Shown: in pieces, positions 50,331 through 59,815 of the stretch | How the letters are laid out: each line of letters begins with the position of its first letter | Numbering within the stretch: position 1 is the stretch's first letter | NCBI GenBank assembly: GCA_025937835.1 | Contig: JAICQO010000005.1 | Span: 62,001 to 126,000 of the forward strand | Length of the DNA stretch: 64,000 bases | Reading direction: 5' to 3' | Source of the DNA: Polyangiaceae bacterium | GTDB taxonomy: Bacteria; Myxococcota_A; Polyangia; Polyangiales; Polyangiaceae | Notes under the pieces: model-generated | What the model was told of the DNA's origin: nothing | The model's input: the letters and a program-made list of their open reading frames with translations, nothing else | Databases searched by the model: none | Position numbers and translations under genes: made by a program

Positions 50331-50894
50331 GTGAATCATCGCGAAGCTCTGGAAGAGGTCATGGTCCGCTATGCGCGCGGTGAGGACGCGGCGTTTGCCG
50401 AGCTCTTCCGGCAGCTCTCGCCGTTGCTCGCAGGCTATTTGAAGCGGCTGTGCGGCTCACGCGAGCTGGCCCGGGACCTCGTGCAGGAGACTTTTCTGTG
50501 CATCCACCGCGGGCGAGCGCAGTTCGAGAGCGGGCGCGGCGTCGAGCGCTGGGCGTACGCGATCGCGCGCAATTGCTTCGTCAGCCACCTCCGCCTTTCG
50601 CGGTCGCGCTTGGCGAGCGTCAGCCACCCGATCGACGAGCTGCCGCTCACATCGAGCCTCGATGGCGACGGAGAGGCCGTTCTGGCGGCGCGGGAAGCAG
50701 AGGAGCGTGCGGTGGTCGCTCTGCAAGGGATGCCGCGGTCGCAGCGGGAAGCGTTCGTTTTGCTGCGCCTGCAGGGCGCGAGCGTGCATGACGCGGCGGA
50801 GCGGCTCGGTATTTCGCAGAGTGCCGTGAAGCTCCGTGCGTTTCGCGCGGGCGAGTCGATGCGCGAGGCCTTCGGACAGCAAAGCGCGGCGTAG
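50331..50894 (+). CDS. RNA polymerase sigma factor, sigma-70/ECF-like
   Basis: Region 2 DLVQETFLCIHRGRAQF..GVERWAYAIARNCF; region 4 GASVHDAAERLGISQSAVKLRAFRAGESMR. Confidence 0.88.
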   Translation: MNHREALEEVMVRYARGEDAAFAELFRQLSPLLAGYLKRLCGSRELARDLVQETFLCIHRGRAQFESGRGVERWAYAIARNCFVSHLRLSRSRLASVSHPIDELPLTSSLDGDGEAVLAAREAEERAVVALQGMPRSQREAFVLLRLQGASVHDAAERLGISQSAVKLRAFRAGESMREAFGQQSAA

Positions 50895-50914
50895 CTCCGT
50901 CCGGAAAGAAGCGC

Positions 50915-51772
50915 TCAGCCGCCGGTTTCGAAGCCGGGGTACAGGGTCATTCCGCCGTCCACGTAGAGCGTGGCGCCCGTAATGTAGTCGGAGTCGTCGG
51001 AAGCGAGCCACACGGCGACGCGGCCGATTTCGCTGGGCTCTCCGATGCGCTTGTAGGGGATCAACGTCATCAGCGAGTTGTAGGCGTCGCGCGTGCCCCA
51101 GGCGTCCATGTTGATCGGCGTGCGGACGGCGCCCGGCGAGATCGCGTTCACGCGGATCCGGTGCGGCGCCATCTCCTGCGCGATGCTCTTCATCATCATC
51201 GACACCCCGCCCTTCGAGGTCGCGTAGTTGACGTGGCCGGCCCACGGGATCACGTCGTGCACCGAGCTGATGCACAGGATCTTCCCGGCGCTGACCGAGA
51301 CGTCGCGCCGGATCCCACGGCGCTTGAACTCGCGCACGGCAGCGCGCGAGCACAGGAACTGACCCTTCAGGTTGACGTTCATCACGAGCTCCCAGTCCGA
51401 CAGGCTGAGCTCGTCGAACGGCGCGTCCTTCTGCAGGCCGGCGTTGTTCACCAGGATATCGACGGTGCCGAGCTCCTCGATCATCGTGGCGAACAAGTGC
51501 TCGACGTCGGCCTCGGAGCTGACGTCGGCGCGGTGCGCGTAGGCGTTGGCGCCGCAGCGCCGCACCTCGGCGACGACCTTCTGCGCCTCCTCCTCGCGCG
51601 TCACGTAGTTGACCACCACGTCCGCGCCCGCGTGGCCGAGGGCGACCGCGATCGCCTTGCCGATCCCGGAGTTGGCGCCGGTGACCAGGGCTTTCTGGCC
51701 TTTCAGGCTCTTGACGATCGGACAGGCGGGGGCTTCGTCCGCTGCTCCCTGCTCGCTGAAATAGTCGCGCAT
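50915..51772 (-). CDS. SDR family oxidoreductase (glucose 1-dehydrogenase-like)
   Basis: VTGANSGIGKAIA, NNAG, YATSKGG, ISPGAVRTPIN, ITGATLYVDGGM. Confidence 0.93.
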   Translation of the reverse strand: MRDYFSEQGAADEAPACPIVKSLKGQKALVTGANSGIGKAIAVALGHAGADVVVNYVTREEEAQKVVAEVRRCGANAYAHRADVSSEADVEHLFATMIEELGTVDILVNNAGLQKDAPFDELSLSDWELVMNVNLKGQFLCSRAAVREFKRRGIRRDVSVSAGKILCISSVHDVIPWAGHVNYATSKGGVSMMMKSIAQEMAPHRIRVNAISPGAVRTPINMDAWGTRDAYNSLMTLIPYKRIGEPSEIGRVAVWLASDDSDYITGATLYVDGGMTLYPGFETGG

Positions 51773-51875
51773 CCTGGTCTCCTCGGCTCTCGTGACGCCA
51801 CGCCTTCCTGACGGTTACTCCGTAACCAGCTCCGCGCAACCGGGCTATGCAGGCCACGGCACACGACAACGAAGA

Positions 51876-52000
51876 CGCGGAGAGCCCGGCGCTTTTCCGA
51901 GGATGCCCCGCGCGAGAAGACCTGGAAGCGCTGGGGCGAAGACGGCCTGCTCGGCTTCAGCGATCGCCAGGCGCTGCTCTGCTTCTCGATCGCGATCTAA
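51876..52000 (+). pseudogene. Remnant of an MGH1-like glucosidase (internally deleted and truncated)
   Basis: In-frame RARRFSEDAPREKTWKRWGEDGLLGFSDRQALLCFSIAI* resembles (recalled) family motifs NWKRWG and YRWGEDGL.GFSD.RQ.LCFALA joined across a deletion. Confidence 0.5.
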
Positions 52001-52154
52001 AGCGAGGACGAGTTGTCCGGCCCTCGTCCGCTCGCCCGTCGTAGCGTTTGGGGCAGCCGCTCCACGGAGGTCGATAAGAATCATGAGGGAATTCCTATAC
52101 ATCTGTCGAGCCGGCGCGCATTCTCAGGCCCTGGACTAATCTCGCGCACTCGAC

Positions 52155-53759
52155 TTGGCTGGACGCGTCTCGATCGAAACCCGCGACGAGCTACTCGGCG
52201 TTACCGCGGCGCTCGGTGTGGCTGAAACGGGCGCGCTCTCGCCGGCCGAGCAGCGGCTGCTCTCGCGCGCGCCTCGGGTCGACCGAGCGCTGGCGGCGGC
52301 ATGCCGGCGTGCCATCGCCAGCGGCGAAGATCCGCTCGGGGAAGCGTTCGGGGTCGTCGCCTCGCGCGCGGAACGCCGGCCGCTCGGTGCGACGTACACG
52401 CCGCAGACGATCGTGCGGGCGATGCTGGACTCCAGTCGCTTGCGCACGCCTTCGCGCGTGGTCGATCCGGGAGCCGGTAGCGGGCGGTTCGTCGTCGCGG
52501 CGGGCCGCAAGTTTCCCGACGCGGAGCTCGTCGCCGTCGAAATCGATCCGCTCGCCAGCCTTTCGCTGCGCGCCCATCTCGCGGCCGCGGGGCTTTCGGC
52601 GCGCGCTCGGATCGTCACGGCCGATTACCGGTCTCTGCGGCTGCCATCGATCGCGGGACCGACCTTGTTCATCGGCAACCCGCCCTACGTCCGCCATCAC
52701 GACATCGAGCCGCGCTGGAAAGAGTGGCTGGTGAGCGAGGCGCGCGGCCTCGAGCTGACTGCCAGCCGACTCGCGGGGCTGCACGCGCACTTCTTTCTGC
52801 AAACGGCGCGTCTCGTGCGAGCGGGTGACGCTGGCGTGTTCATCACGGCGGCCGAGTGGCTCGACGTGAACTACGGCTCGCTGATCCGCCGCTTGTTCCT
52901 CGAGCGGCTCGGCGGATATGGCCTGGAGCTGCTCGACCCGCGCGTGCGCGCCTTCTCGGACGCGGACGCGACGGCCGTCGTCAGCGGTTTCGAGGTCGGC
53001 GCTCGGCCTGCGGCGGTGAGCGTGCGCCGCGTGCACTCGGTCGCAGAGTTGGGACGCTCGGGCACGGGGGGCCGCGTGCCGCGCGAGCGCTTGGAGCAGG
53101 CTCCGCGTTGGTCCGCGCTCACGCGTCGGGCTCGCACGCCCCCCACGGGCTTCGTGGAGCTCGGCGAGCTGTGCCGCGTGCATCGCGGGCAGGTGACCGG
53201 GGCCAACCGGGTCTGGATCGCCGACGCTTCGGTCGAGCTGCCGGAGCGCTGCCTGTTTCGCAGCGTGACTCGAGCCCGCGAGCTGTTCGCAGCGGGCGGC
53301 GCGCTTTCCGACTCCGCGGTCTTGCGTCACGTGATCGACCTGCCTCGCGAGCTGGACGAATTTTCTGCGCCGGAGCGCCGCCTGGTGGAGCGTTTTTTGC
53401 GCAAGGCCAAGCTCGCGGGAGCCGACCTCGGCTTCATCGCGCGGCATCGCAAGGCCTGGTGGTCCGTGGGGTTGCACGAGCCGGCACCGATTCTCGCGAC
53501 GTACATGGCTCGACGGCCTCCGGCCTTCGTGCGCAACCTGTGCGGGGCGCGCCACCTGAACATCGCGCACGGGCTGTACCCGCGCGAGCGGCTGTCGGCG
53601 CGGGTGCTCGACGCACTCGCGCAACATTTGTCGAGCGCGACCGAGCTCCGCGACGGTCGCACCTATGCCGGGGGGCTGACCAAGTTCGAGCCGAAGGAGA
53701 TGGAACGCCTGCTGGTCCCCGCGCCGGACCAGTTGCCGAACGGCGCCGACCAGCGTTAA
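52155..53759 (+). CDS. N6-adenine DNA methyltransferase-like protein (Eco57I/TaqI type)
   Basis: LGATYTPQTIVRAMLD, VVDPGAGSGRFVVAAG, FIGNPPYVRHHDIEPRWKEWL (NPPY); TaqI-type C-terminal region; TTG start inferred. Confidence 0.85.
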   Translation: MAGRVSIETRDELLGVTAALGVAETGALSPAEQRLLSRAPRVDRALAAACRRAIASGEDPLGEAFGVVASRAERRPLGATYTPQTIVRAMLDSSRLRTPSRVVDPGAGSGRFVVAAGRKFPDAELVAVEIDPLASLSLRAHLAAAGLSARARIVTADYRSLRLPSIAGPTLFIGNPPYVRHHDIEPRWKEWLVSEARGLELTASRLAGLHAHFFLQTARLVRAGDAGVFITAAEWLDVNYGSLIRRLFLERLGGYGLELLDPRVRAFSDADATAVVSGFEVGARPAAVSVRRVHSVAELGRSGTGGRVPRERLEQAPRWSALTRRARTPPTGFVELGELCRVHRGQVTGANRVWIADASVELPERCLFRSVTRARELFAAGGALSDSAVLRHVIDLPRELDEFSAPERRLVERFLRKAKLAGADLGFIARHRKAWWSVGLHEPAPILATYMARRPPAFVRNLCGARHLNIAHGLYPRERLSARVLDALAQHLSSATELRDGRTYAGGLTKFEPKEMERLLVPAPDQLPNGADQR

Positions 53760-53770
53760 CTTCCGAACGC

Positions 53771-54694
53771 ATGAAGATTGGCATCGTCGGCATGGGTTGG
53801 GTCGGCGCGAGCGTTGCCATCTCCGTGCTCCAGTCCGGCTTCGCAGAGGAGCTTCTGGTGTCGGACGTGAACCGCGACCTCGCCGACGGCGAGGCCATGG
53901 ATCTCTCGCACGGCGCGGCGTTCTATCCGGCAGCGCGCGTGCGCGCAGTCGACGTCGCCGAGCTCGCCACGGCGGACGCGGTGGTGATCGCCGCGGGCCG
54001 CGGCGGAAAGCCAGGAGAGTCGCGGCTGAACCTGCGCAAGGACAACGCCGCGATCGTGCGCGAAATCGCCAAACAGCTCTCCGCCCTGCGCGGGTTCCTG
54101 GTTCTGGTGACCAATCCCGTCGACGTGATGACCTACGTCGCGCAGCGCGCTTCCGGCCTGCCGCCGGAGCGCGTGCTGGGGACGGGCACCATGCTCGACA
54201 CCGCGCGCTTGCGTCAGGTGCTGGGGCGCGAATTATCACTCGAGCCTCGCAGCGTGCATGCGCAGGTCGTCGGCGAGCACGGTGACTCGGAGGTCGTGCT
54301 CTGGTCGAGCGCTCACATCGGAGGCGTCTCGCTGCGCCGCTGGCCAGGCTGGTCGGCGGAGCGGGAGCAGCGCGTCGCGAGCGAGGTGCGGCTTGCCGCC
54401 CAGGAGATTATCCGCCGGAAGGGCGCCACCAACCACGCGATCGGGCTCGTCACCGCGGCGCTGCTCAAGTGGGCGTTGCGCGGGGAGCGCCGCGTCCTCA
54501 CCGTGTCGCGGGTTCAAGACGGAGCCTGCGGCTTGCGCGACGTGGCGCTATCACTGCCGGCAGTGGTCGGGGCCCGCGGCGCAACCCACGTGCTCGAGCC
54601 GGAAATGGACGCCGCGGAGCTCGAGGGCTTGGCGCGTTCGGCGAATCTCTTGCGCCAGACACAGCTCGAGGTCGAAGCGGCGAGCAACGCATGA
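53771..54694 (+). CDS. Lactate/malate dehydrogenase family protein
   Basis: KIGIVGMGWVGASVAISVLQSG, VTNPVDVMTYVAQRASGLPPERVLGTGTMLDTARLR, VVGEHGDSEVVLWSSAHIGG. Confidence 0.92.
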   Translation: MKIGIVGMGWVGASVAISVLQSGFAEELLVSDVNRDLADGEAMDLSHGAAFYPAARVRAVDVAELATADAVVIAAGRGGKPGESRLNLRKDNAAIVREIAKQLSALRGFLVLVTNPVDVMTYVAQRASGLPPERVLGTGTMLDTARLRQVLGRELSLEPRSVHAQVVGEHGDSEVVLWSSAHIGGVSLRRWPGWSAEREQRVASEVRLAAQEIIRRKGATNHAIGLVTAALLKWALRGERRVLTVSRVQDGACGLRDVALSLPAVVGARGATHVLEPEMDAAELEGLARSANLLRQTQLEVEAASNA

Positions 54695-54872
54695 GCCGGC
54701 CGCGTCTGCCTCACCCGTAGCCTTGTGCCACGCGCACGCGGCGCGATGCGTTCGAGCGTTGTCGCGGGTTTCGCGTCGTGATCGCGCTCTTCGAAACGCG
54801 CTCGCGTGGCGAGAGTCCGGCGCGATTCCTGCACACACCTGCGCACAGGCACCGAGCTCCGAGGATCGAGCG

Positions 54873-56414
54873 ATGAACACTCCCGTCAGCGCTGGCGCCG
54901 TGATCGGCGGAAAGTATCGAATCGAGCGGATTTTGGGGTCCGGCGGGATGAGCGTCGTGGCGCTGGCCCGTCACCTCGATCTGGAGCTCGACGTGGCGAT
55001 CAAGTTTCTGAGCGCCGAGCTCGACCGGGCGGAGTGCGCCGAACGCTTCCGGCGGGAGGCCCGAGCGGCGGCCCGTATCCGCAGTCAACACGCGGCCAAG
55101 GTGCTGGACTTCGGCACGCTCGCCGATGACCAGCCCTTCCTGGTGATGGAATACCTCGAGGGTAACGATCTGGCGCAGGAGCTCGAGCGGCGCGGCACGC
55201 TGCCGGTGCGGGAGATCGTCGACTACGTCTTGCAGGCGATCGAGGCATTGTCGGAAGCGCACGCAGCCGGCATCGTCCACCGTGACATCAAGCCGGAAAA
55301 CCTGTTTCTGGCCCATTTGCCGGACCGCACCCGCTCGATCAAGGTCCTCGACTTCGGCATTTCGCGCTCGCTTCCCGGTGGCCCTGCCAACGACCTCTCC
55401 CTGACCCGTACCTCCGCGTTCATCGGCTCTCCGTCGTACATGTCGCCCGAGCAGATGAGGTCGCCGCGGCTCGTGGATCACCGCGCGGACATCTGGGCAA
55501 TTGGCGTGGTTCTGTACGAGGCCGTCAGCGGTCGGCTTCCGTACGTCGCGGACACGATCCCCGAGCTTTGCACGCGCGTCTTGCAAGAGCGGCCGCCGCC
55601 GCTGTCCGCGCTGTGCACGGATTTGCCGGACGGCTTCGAGCGAGTGGTATTCCGCTGCCTCGAAAAGGACCGCGACCAGCGCTATGCGAACCTTGCGGAG
55701 GTCGCCCGCGCGCTCTCGGCGTTCTGTCCGGGTTCCTCTGCCAGCGTCGAGCGCGCCTCGCGGATCCTGACGTTCTCCGGGAACCGACCCGCGCTGCAGG
55801 GCACCCTGCACGGGATCTCACCCGTCCCGAGCGAGGCGCTTCGAGCGGCCGAGCCTGCGCCCGCACGCCGTTCTCGCCTCAAGCCTCGGACCGAGCCGCG
55901 CCGAGCGCGCGCCACGGCGTCTTTCAAGCCATCGCGCACGCTCTCACCGGTGGGAAGGACCGCGCCGCCCGTTCGCGACGAACCCAAAAAGGTGCGACCC
56001 TGGGCGCTGGTGCTGTCGTTGCTCGGTGCCGCGGTCGTGGCTGCGCCGCTGTTCTCGCCGCAGGCCGCACCCGCGGCTGCGCCCGTCGCGGCAGCTGCTC
56101 CGGAGCCCAAACAGCACACGCCCGTCGTGCTGCCCGCGGGCATGGTGGCGGAACCCCTCGTCGCCAGTGCGCCGCCCGCCCAGGGCCCGCTCGCTCGCTG
56201 TCCGGAATCGAAGGCCGAGTCGGACGACTGCGCATCGGCCAGGCCGGAGCGCCGCGCGTCGTGGTTCCCGCCGAGCCCCGCCGTGCCTCCCAGTCCGCAA
56301 CGTGTCGCGCAATCCGCGCCGGTCGTCGAAACTGCGACGCCGCCACGGCCCGAGCCTCCGCCGGCCAAAAAGTTCAACCCGTGGGATCCATCGACGTTCG
56401 GCGGCCGCCAGTGA
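54873..56414 (+). CDS. Ser/Thr protein kinase with TM segment
   Basis: GSGGMSVVALA, IVHRDIKPENLFLA, VLDFGISRSL, GSPSYMSPEQMRSP; hydrophobic WALVLSLLGAAVVAAPLF. Confidence 0.93.
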   Translation: MNTPVSAGAVIGGKYRIERILGSGGMSVVALARHLDLELDVAIKFLSAELDRAECAERFRREARAAARIRSQHAAKVLDFGTLADDQPFLVMEYLEGNDLAQELERRGTLPVREIVDYVLQAIEALSEAHAAGIVHRDIKPENLFLAHLPDRTRSIKVLDFGISRSLPGGPANDLSLTRTSAFIGSPSYMSPEQMRSPRLVDHRADIWAIGVVLYEAVSGRLPYVADTIPELCTRVLQERPPPLSALCTDLPDGFERVVFRCLEKDRDQRYANLAEVARALSAFCPGSSASVERASRILTFSGNRPALQGTLHGISPVPSEALRAAEPAPARRSRLKPRTEPRRARATASFKPSRTLSPVGRTAPPVRDEPKKVRPWALVLSLLGAAVVAAPLFSPQAAPAAAPVAAAAPEPKQHTPVVLPAGMVAEPLVASAPPAQGPLARCPESKAESDDCASARPERRASWFPPSPAVPPSPQRVAQSAPVVETATPPRPEPPPAKKFNPWDPSTFGGRQ

Positions 56415-57397
56415 TGCGCGCCCGGTCTTTCTCGACGGTTCTCGGGGTTCTCGCGCCAATGCTGATCGCTCCGGCGCTCCACGCGCAGGTGACCGCTCAG
56501 AACAAGGCGATGGCCGAGGCGCTCTTTCGCGAAGCCACCGAGCTCGTCGCCCAGGGGCAACACGTTCAGGCCTGCGAGCGCTTCGAGGCCAGCCAGCGCG
56601 CGGAGCCTGCGCTCGGTACCATCCTGCACCTCGCTGACTGTTTCGACCGCATCGGCCGAACGGCGAGCGCCTGGGTGTGGTTCGTCGAAGCGCGAGAGCA
56701 AGCGCGGGCCGCGGGTCAGACCGAGCGCGAGCAGATCGCGAGCCGCAGAGCCTCGGACCTCGAGCGGCGCCTATCGACGATCCGCATCGAGGTGCCTCCG
56801 GCAGCGCGGTTGCCGGGGCTCGCGGTGGAGATGAACGGCACCCCGGTGCCGGCATCCTCGTTCGGCGTGCCCATCCCCGTCGATCCAGGCCGCTCTTACG
56901 TTCGGGCCGTTGCGCCCGGCTATTTCCAGTGGACTCAGGTGCTCTACCTCGAGCCCGGTCCCGATCGTCGCAGCGTGGAGCTCCCGTTGCTCTCGCGACA
57001 AGCTTCCGAGCCCGAGCCCACCCGAGCGAGCGAGTCAGCCCAACCGGGCCCGCCGCGCTGGGTCGGCTTCGTGCTGGGCGGCAGCGGCCTGTTCGGTCTG
57101 GGTGCAGCGACGGTGCTCGGCATTCGGGCGCACGAGCTCGACCGGCAATCGCGAGACGAGTGCCGCTCGGACGCCGGCAACGCCTGCAACGCCGAGGGCA
57201 AGTCTCTGCGGGACCGCGCGTTCGGCGCGGCCAACGCGGCGACGGTAGCGGCAATCGCGGGTGGCGCGCTGGTAGCGGCCGGCGTCACCTGGGTGGTGCT
57301 CGTACCTACCTCCTCATCGGAACAGCCGCGCACCGTCGAGCTCGGGGCGCGAGTCACGAACGGCGGCGCCAGGCTCGAGATCGGAGCCGCCCTGTGA
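56414..57397 (+). CDS. Exported TPR-like membrane protein
   Basis: Signal peptide; ALFREATELVAQGQHVQACERFEASQRAEPALGTILHLADCFDRIGRTASAWVWFVEA; two TMs near the C-terminus; TGATG overlap with kinase. Confidence 0.75.
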   Translation: MRARSFSTVLGVLAPMLIAPALHAQVTAQNKAMAEALFREATELVAQGQHVQACERFEASQRAEPALGTILHLADCFDRIGRTASAWVWFVEAREQARAAGQTEREQIASRRASDLERRLSTIRIEVPPAARLPGLAVEMNGTPVPASSFGVPIPVDPGRSYVRAVAPGYFQWTQVLYLEPGPDRRSVELPLLSRQASEPEPTRASESAQPGPPRWVGFVLGGSGLFGLGAATVLGIRAHELDRQSRDECRSDAGNACNAEGKSLRDRAFGAANAATVAAIAGGALVAAGVTWVVLVPTSSSEQPRTVELGARVTNGGARLEIGAAL

Positions 57398-57597
57398 AAG
57401 GACCCGTCGCCATCCTGCTCACCTGCGCTCTCTGCAGCGCCTGCTCGATGCTCCTCGGCCTCGACGAGGCCGAATTCGATCCCGGCTTCGAGAACGGCGG
57501 GAGCGGTGGCAGCCGGGGGGATGCAGCGGACGAGAGCGGCGGAAGCGGCGACGTCGTCGCAGGCGCAGCCGGCGCCGGGGGCGCGACCGATGAGTGA
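57394..57597 (+). CDS. Short lipoprotein with Gly/Ala-rich tail (67 aa)
   Basis: GTGA overlap with upstream stop; lipobox LCSACSMLLGLDEAEFDPG then GGSGGSRGDAADESGGSGDVVAGAAGAGGATDE. Confidence 0.6.
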   Translation: MKGPVAILLTCALCSACSMLLGLDEAEFDPGFENGGSGGSRGDAADESGGSGDVVAGAAGAGGATDE

Positions 57598-57601
57598 ACG
57601 C

Positions 57602-57955
57602 TCAGCGTTCGATGGCGCGGTTCTGTTCCGGCTCCGAGCCGTCGAGCCGCGCGCTCGCGGCGACCAACCGCAGCGGCCTCGGGATCGACGCGTCCAGCTG
57701 CCAGTCGCCGTTGTAGGCCGAGAACTGACCGCGCAGATTCGGAAACGTGCGCATCAAGCAAGCGGTCGTGTGCGCGAGCACGCCGCTCGGATCGTGCCGA
57801 CGCTGGTACTCGACGATCGCGTGCTCTCCGCGGATCCGCGTGTGTTCCGGCCGGTACACGCCCCGATCGACACCGGACAATCGATACACTTCGAGCTCCC
57901 AGCCGAACTCGTCGCGGCGAAGGCGTAGGGGCAGACTACCGTTGCTGAGGCACAA
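57602..57955 (-). CDS. Hypothetical protein (117 aa)
   Basis: Open frame with balanced composition; family not recognised. Confidence 0.45.
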   Translation of the reverse strand: MCLSNGSLPLRLRRDEFGWELEVYRLSGVDRGVYRPEHTRIRGEHAIVEYQRRHDPSGVLAHTTACLMRTFPNLRGQFSAYNGDWQLDASIPRPLRLVAASARLDGSEPEQNRAIER

Positions 57956-58118
57956 TCGTTTCTATCTCCTCGGGGTGCTCTACGGCCTCACGGGCGCCAG
58001 ACTTTAGCTTCTGCGCGCCGAACGCCCAGCCTCGCGTGCGGATTTGATTTCTGGGGTTTTTCGCGCCCGGATTTCGCCGTGCAGAGCGTGTTTCTGGTCA
58101 GCTGTCGAGCTGCGGGCT

Positions 58119-58615
58119 ATGCCGCAGTCGATGGCGGACTACCCGGTGACGATGGCGGTTCGCGTACTACGGCAGCACACCGTGCCGTTCGAGCCCTGCC
58201 TCTACACCTGGGAGCCGCGGGGCGGCACGCGCGTGTCGGCGCGTGAGCTCGGCGTCTCCGAGCACGAGGTGGTCAAGACGCTGATCTTCGAGGACGAAAA
58301 GAAGCAGCCGCTGTGCGTGCTCATGCATGGAGACCGCGAGGTCTCGGCCAAAAACCTGGCGCGTCAGCTGTCCAAGAAGAGCGTGGCGCCGTGCGTGCCC
58401 GAGGTCGCCGATCGGCACTCGGGCTATCAGGTTGGCGGTACCTCGCCCTTCGGCCTGAAGCGCCCGATGCCGATCTACGTCGAACGCTCGATCCTCGAGC
58501 TGCCGCGGATCTATATATCAACGGCGGGGCGCGCGGCTTTCTGGTCGCGATCGAGCCAAAGGCGCTCGTGTCCGTGCTGCGTGCGTCCGCCGTCGACGTG
58601 GCGATCGAGCGTTGA
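58119..58615 (+). pseudogene. YbaK/aminoacyl-tRNA deacylase-like gene with 2-bp frameshift
   Basis: First frame ...PIYVERSILELPRIY then shifts; second frame YINGGARGFLVAIEPKALVSVLRASAVDVAIER completes the domain; extra TA in ATCTATATATCAAC at about 58512-58518. Confidence 0.8.
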
Positions 58616-58634
58616 GCTCGACGCCTCTCGCGTC

Positions 58635-59402
58635 TCAGCGCAGCACGGCCGTCGGCATGCTCAAGATCTCGTAGCGGAAGCCGATGTTGGCCGAGACCGC
58701 CGGATCGCCGGCTTCTAAACGCCGGACGGCCGCCTCGCCGCCTTCGAGCTCGAGGATTCCCACACCCCAGGCGCCCTTCGGATCGGCGACCGGGCCGAAG
58801 GCGTGCGCCGTGCCCGCGGCGAGCAGGCCGCGCCAATACTTGGCGTGCTCGTTCATGATCCGCCGCTCCTCCTCGCTCATATCGACGATGAATGTCGGCC
58901 GCGGCGGCAGTAGTCGGACGAGGAAGAACGAGCGCCGCGACGGAGCGGCGAGGTGGTCTTTCAGCCATTCCAGAACGCGCATCCAACCGTTGCCGTGGCT
59001 CTGACACGATTCGCGCGACTCGAAGCCTTCGTGCCGGACCGTGACGCGCGTCCCACCCTCGATGCTCTCGAGCCGGTAGGTGACGCGAGTCGGCTGTCCT
59101 CCGCCCCAATCGGGCTCCCAGGTGTGCGACAAGAGTTTGGGTGCGTTCGTCTCGAGGTACTGGCCTTTCACCTCGAAATCCCGGCCGTCGGCGCCTCTGC
59201 CAATCACTCGCCAGCGCCCGCCGGGCCGCACGTCGCCCTCCCACTTCTGCGTGCGATACAGATCGTCCGAACCCCACCATTGGACGATCTCCTCGGAGGC
59301 CAGCGCTCGGTACACGCGCTCCGGCGGGGCGGCGATTTCGACCGTCGCGATGATAGTTCCTGCGGCCAAATCGGCGACTGAGCGGGCCTTGCTATCGACC
59401 AT
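58635..59402 (-). CDS. SRPBCC (AHSA1-like) domain fused to YCII-related domain
   Basis: VEIAAPPERVYRALASEEIVQWWGSDDLYRTQKWEGDVRPGGRWR then FFLVRLLPPRPTFIVDMSEEERRIMNEHAKYWRGLLAAGTAHAFGPVADPKGAWGVGILE. Confidence 0.9.
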   Translation of the reverse strand: MVDSKARSVADLAAGTIIATVEIAAPPERVYRALASEEIVQWWGSDDLYRTQKWEGDVRPGGRWRVIGRGADGRDFEVKGQYLETNAPKLLSHTWEPDWGGGQPTRVTYRLESIEGGTRVTVRHEGFESRESCQSHGNGWMRVLEWLKDHLAAPSRRSFFLVRLLPPRPTFIVDMSEEERRIMNEHAKYWRGLLAAGTAHAFGPVADPKGAWGVGILELEGGEAAVRRLEAGDPAVSANIGFRYEILSMPTAVLR

Positions 59403-59412
59403 GGGGATCCTC

Positions 59413-59733
59413 TCACTTTCCTTCTAGGTAACGCTTTAGGTTGGACAGGCTGACCTGCCAGAAGCTGCGGTAGCCCTCGACCCAGCCGGCCACGCGTTGC
59501 AGAGGCATCGGGTCCAGGGTGTAAACACGCTCGCGCCCGGCCCGCTGCTCACTGACGAGCCGCGCCTCGCGGAGCACGCGAAGGTGCTTGGAAATAGCCG
59601 GCCGGCTCTGTTTGAAGTCCGAGGCCAACGCGCCGGCGGGCGCGGGCCCGGCGCGGAGGCGATCGAGGATGGCTCGCCGCGTCGGATCGGCGATGGCTCG
59701 GAATACGTCCTCGTGGGCTTGGGCGCGCGCCAT
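59413..59733 (-). CDS. ArsR family winged-helix regulator
   Basis: FRAIADPTRRAILDRLRAGPAPAGALASDFKQSRPAISKHLRVLREARLVSEQRAGRERVYTLD. Confidence 0.93.
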   Translation of the reverse strand: MARAQAHEDVFRAIADPTRRAILDRLRAGPAPAGALASDFKQSRPAISKHLRVLREARLVSEQRAGRERVYTLDPMPLQRVAGWVEGYRSFWQVSLSNLKRYLEGK

Positions 59734-59815
59734 TGTGTAACTGATTGGTTACGTATCACGCGGCCCGAGTTCGGTCAAGACGCGCCGCCACGATCGGCTG
59801 TGTCATGCTCGGTGC

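Noticed and set aside
52155-53759. BREX PglX or type I restriction system
   Set aside because: Protein is too short for PglX and no pglZ, brxC, hsdR or hsdS genes are nearby
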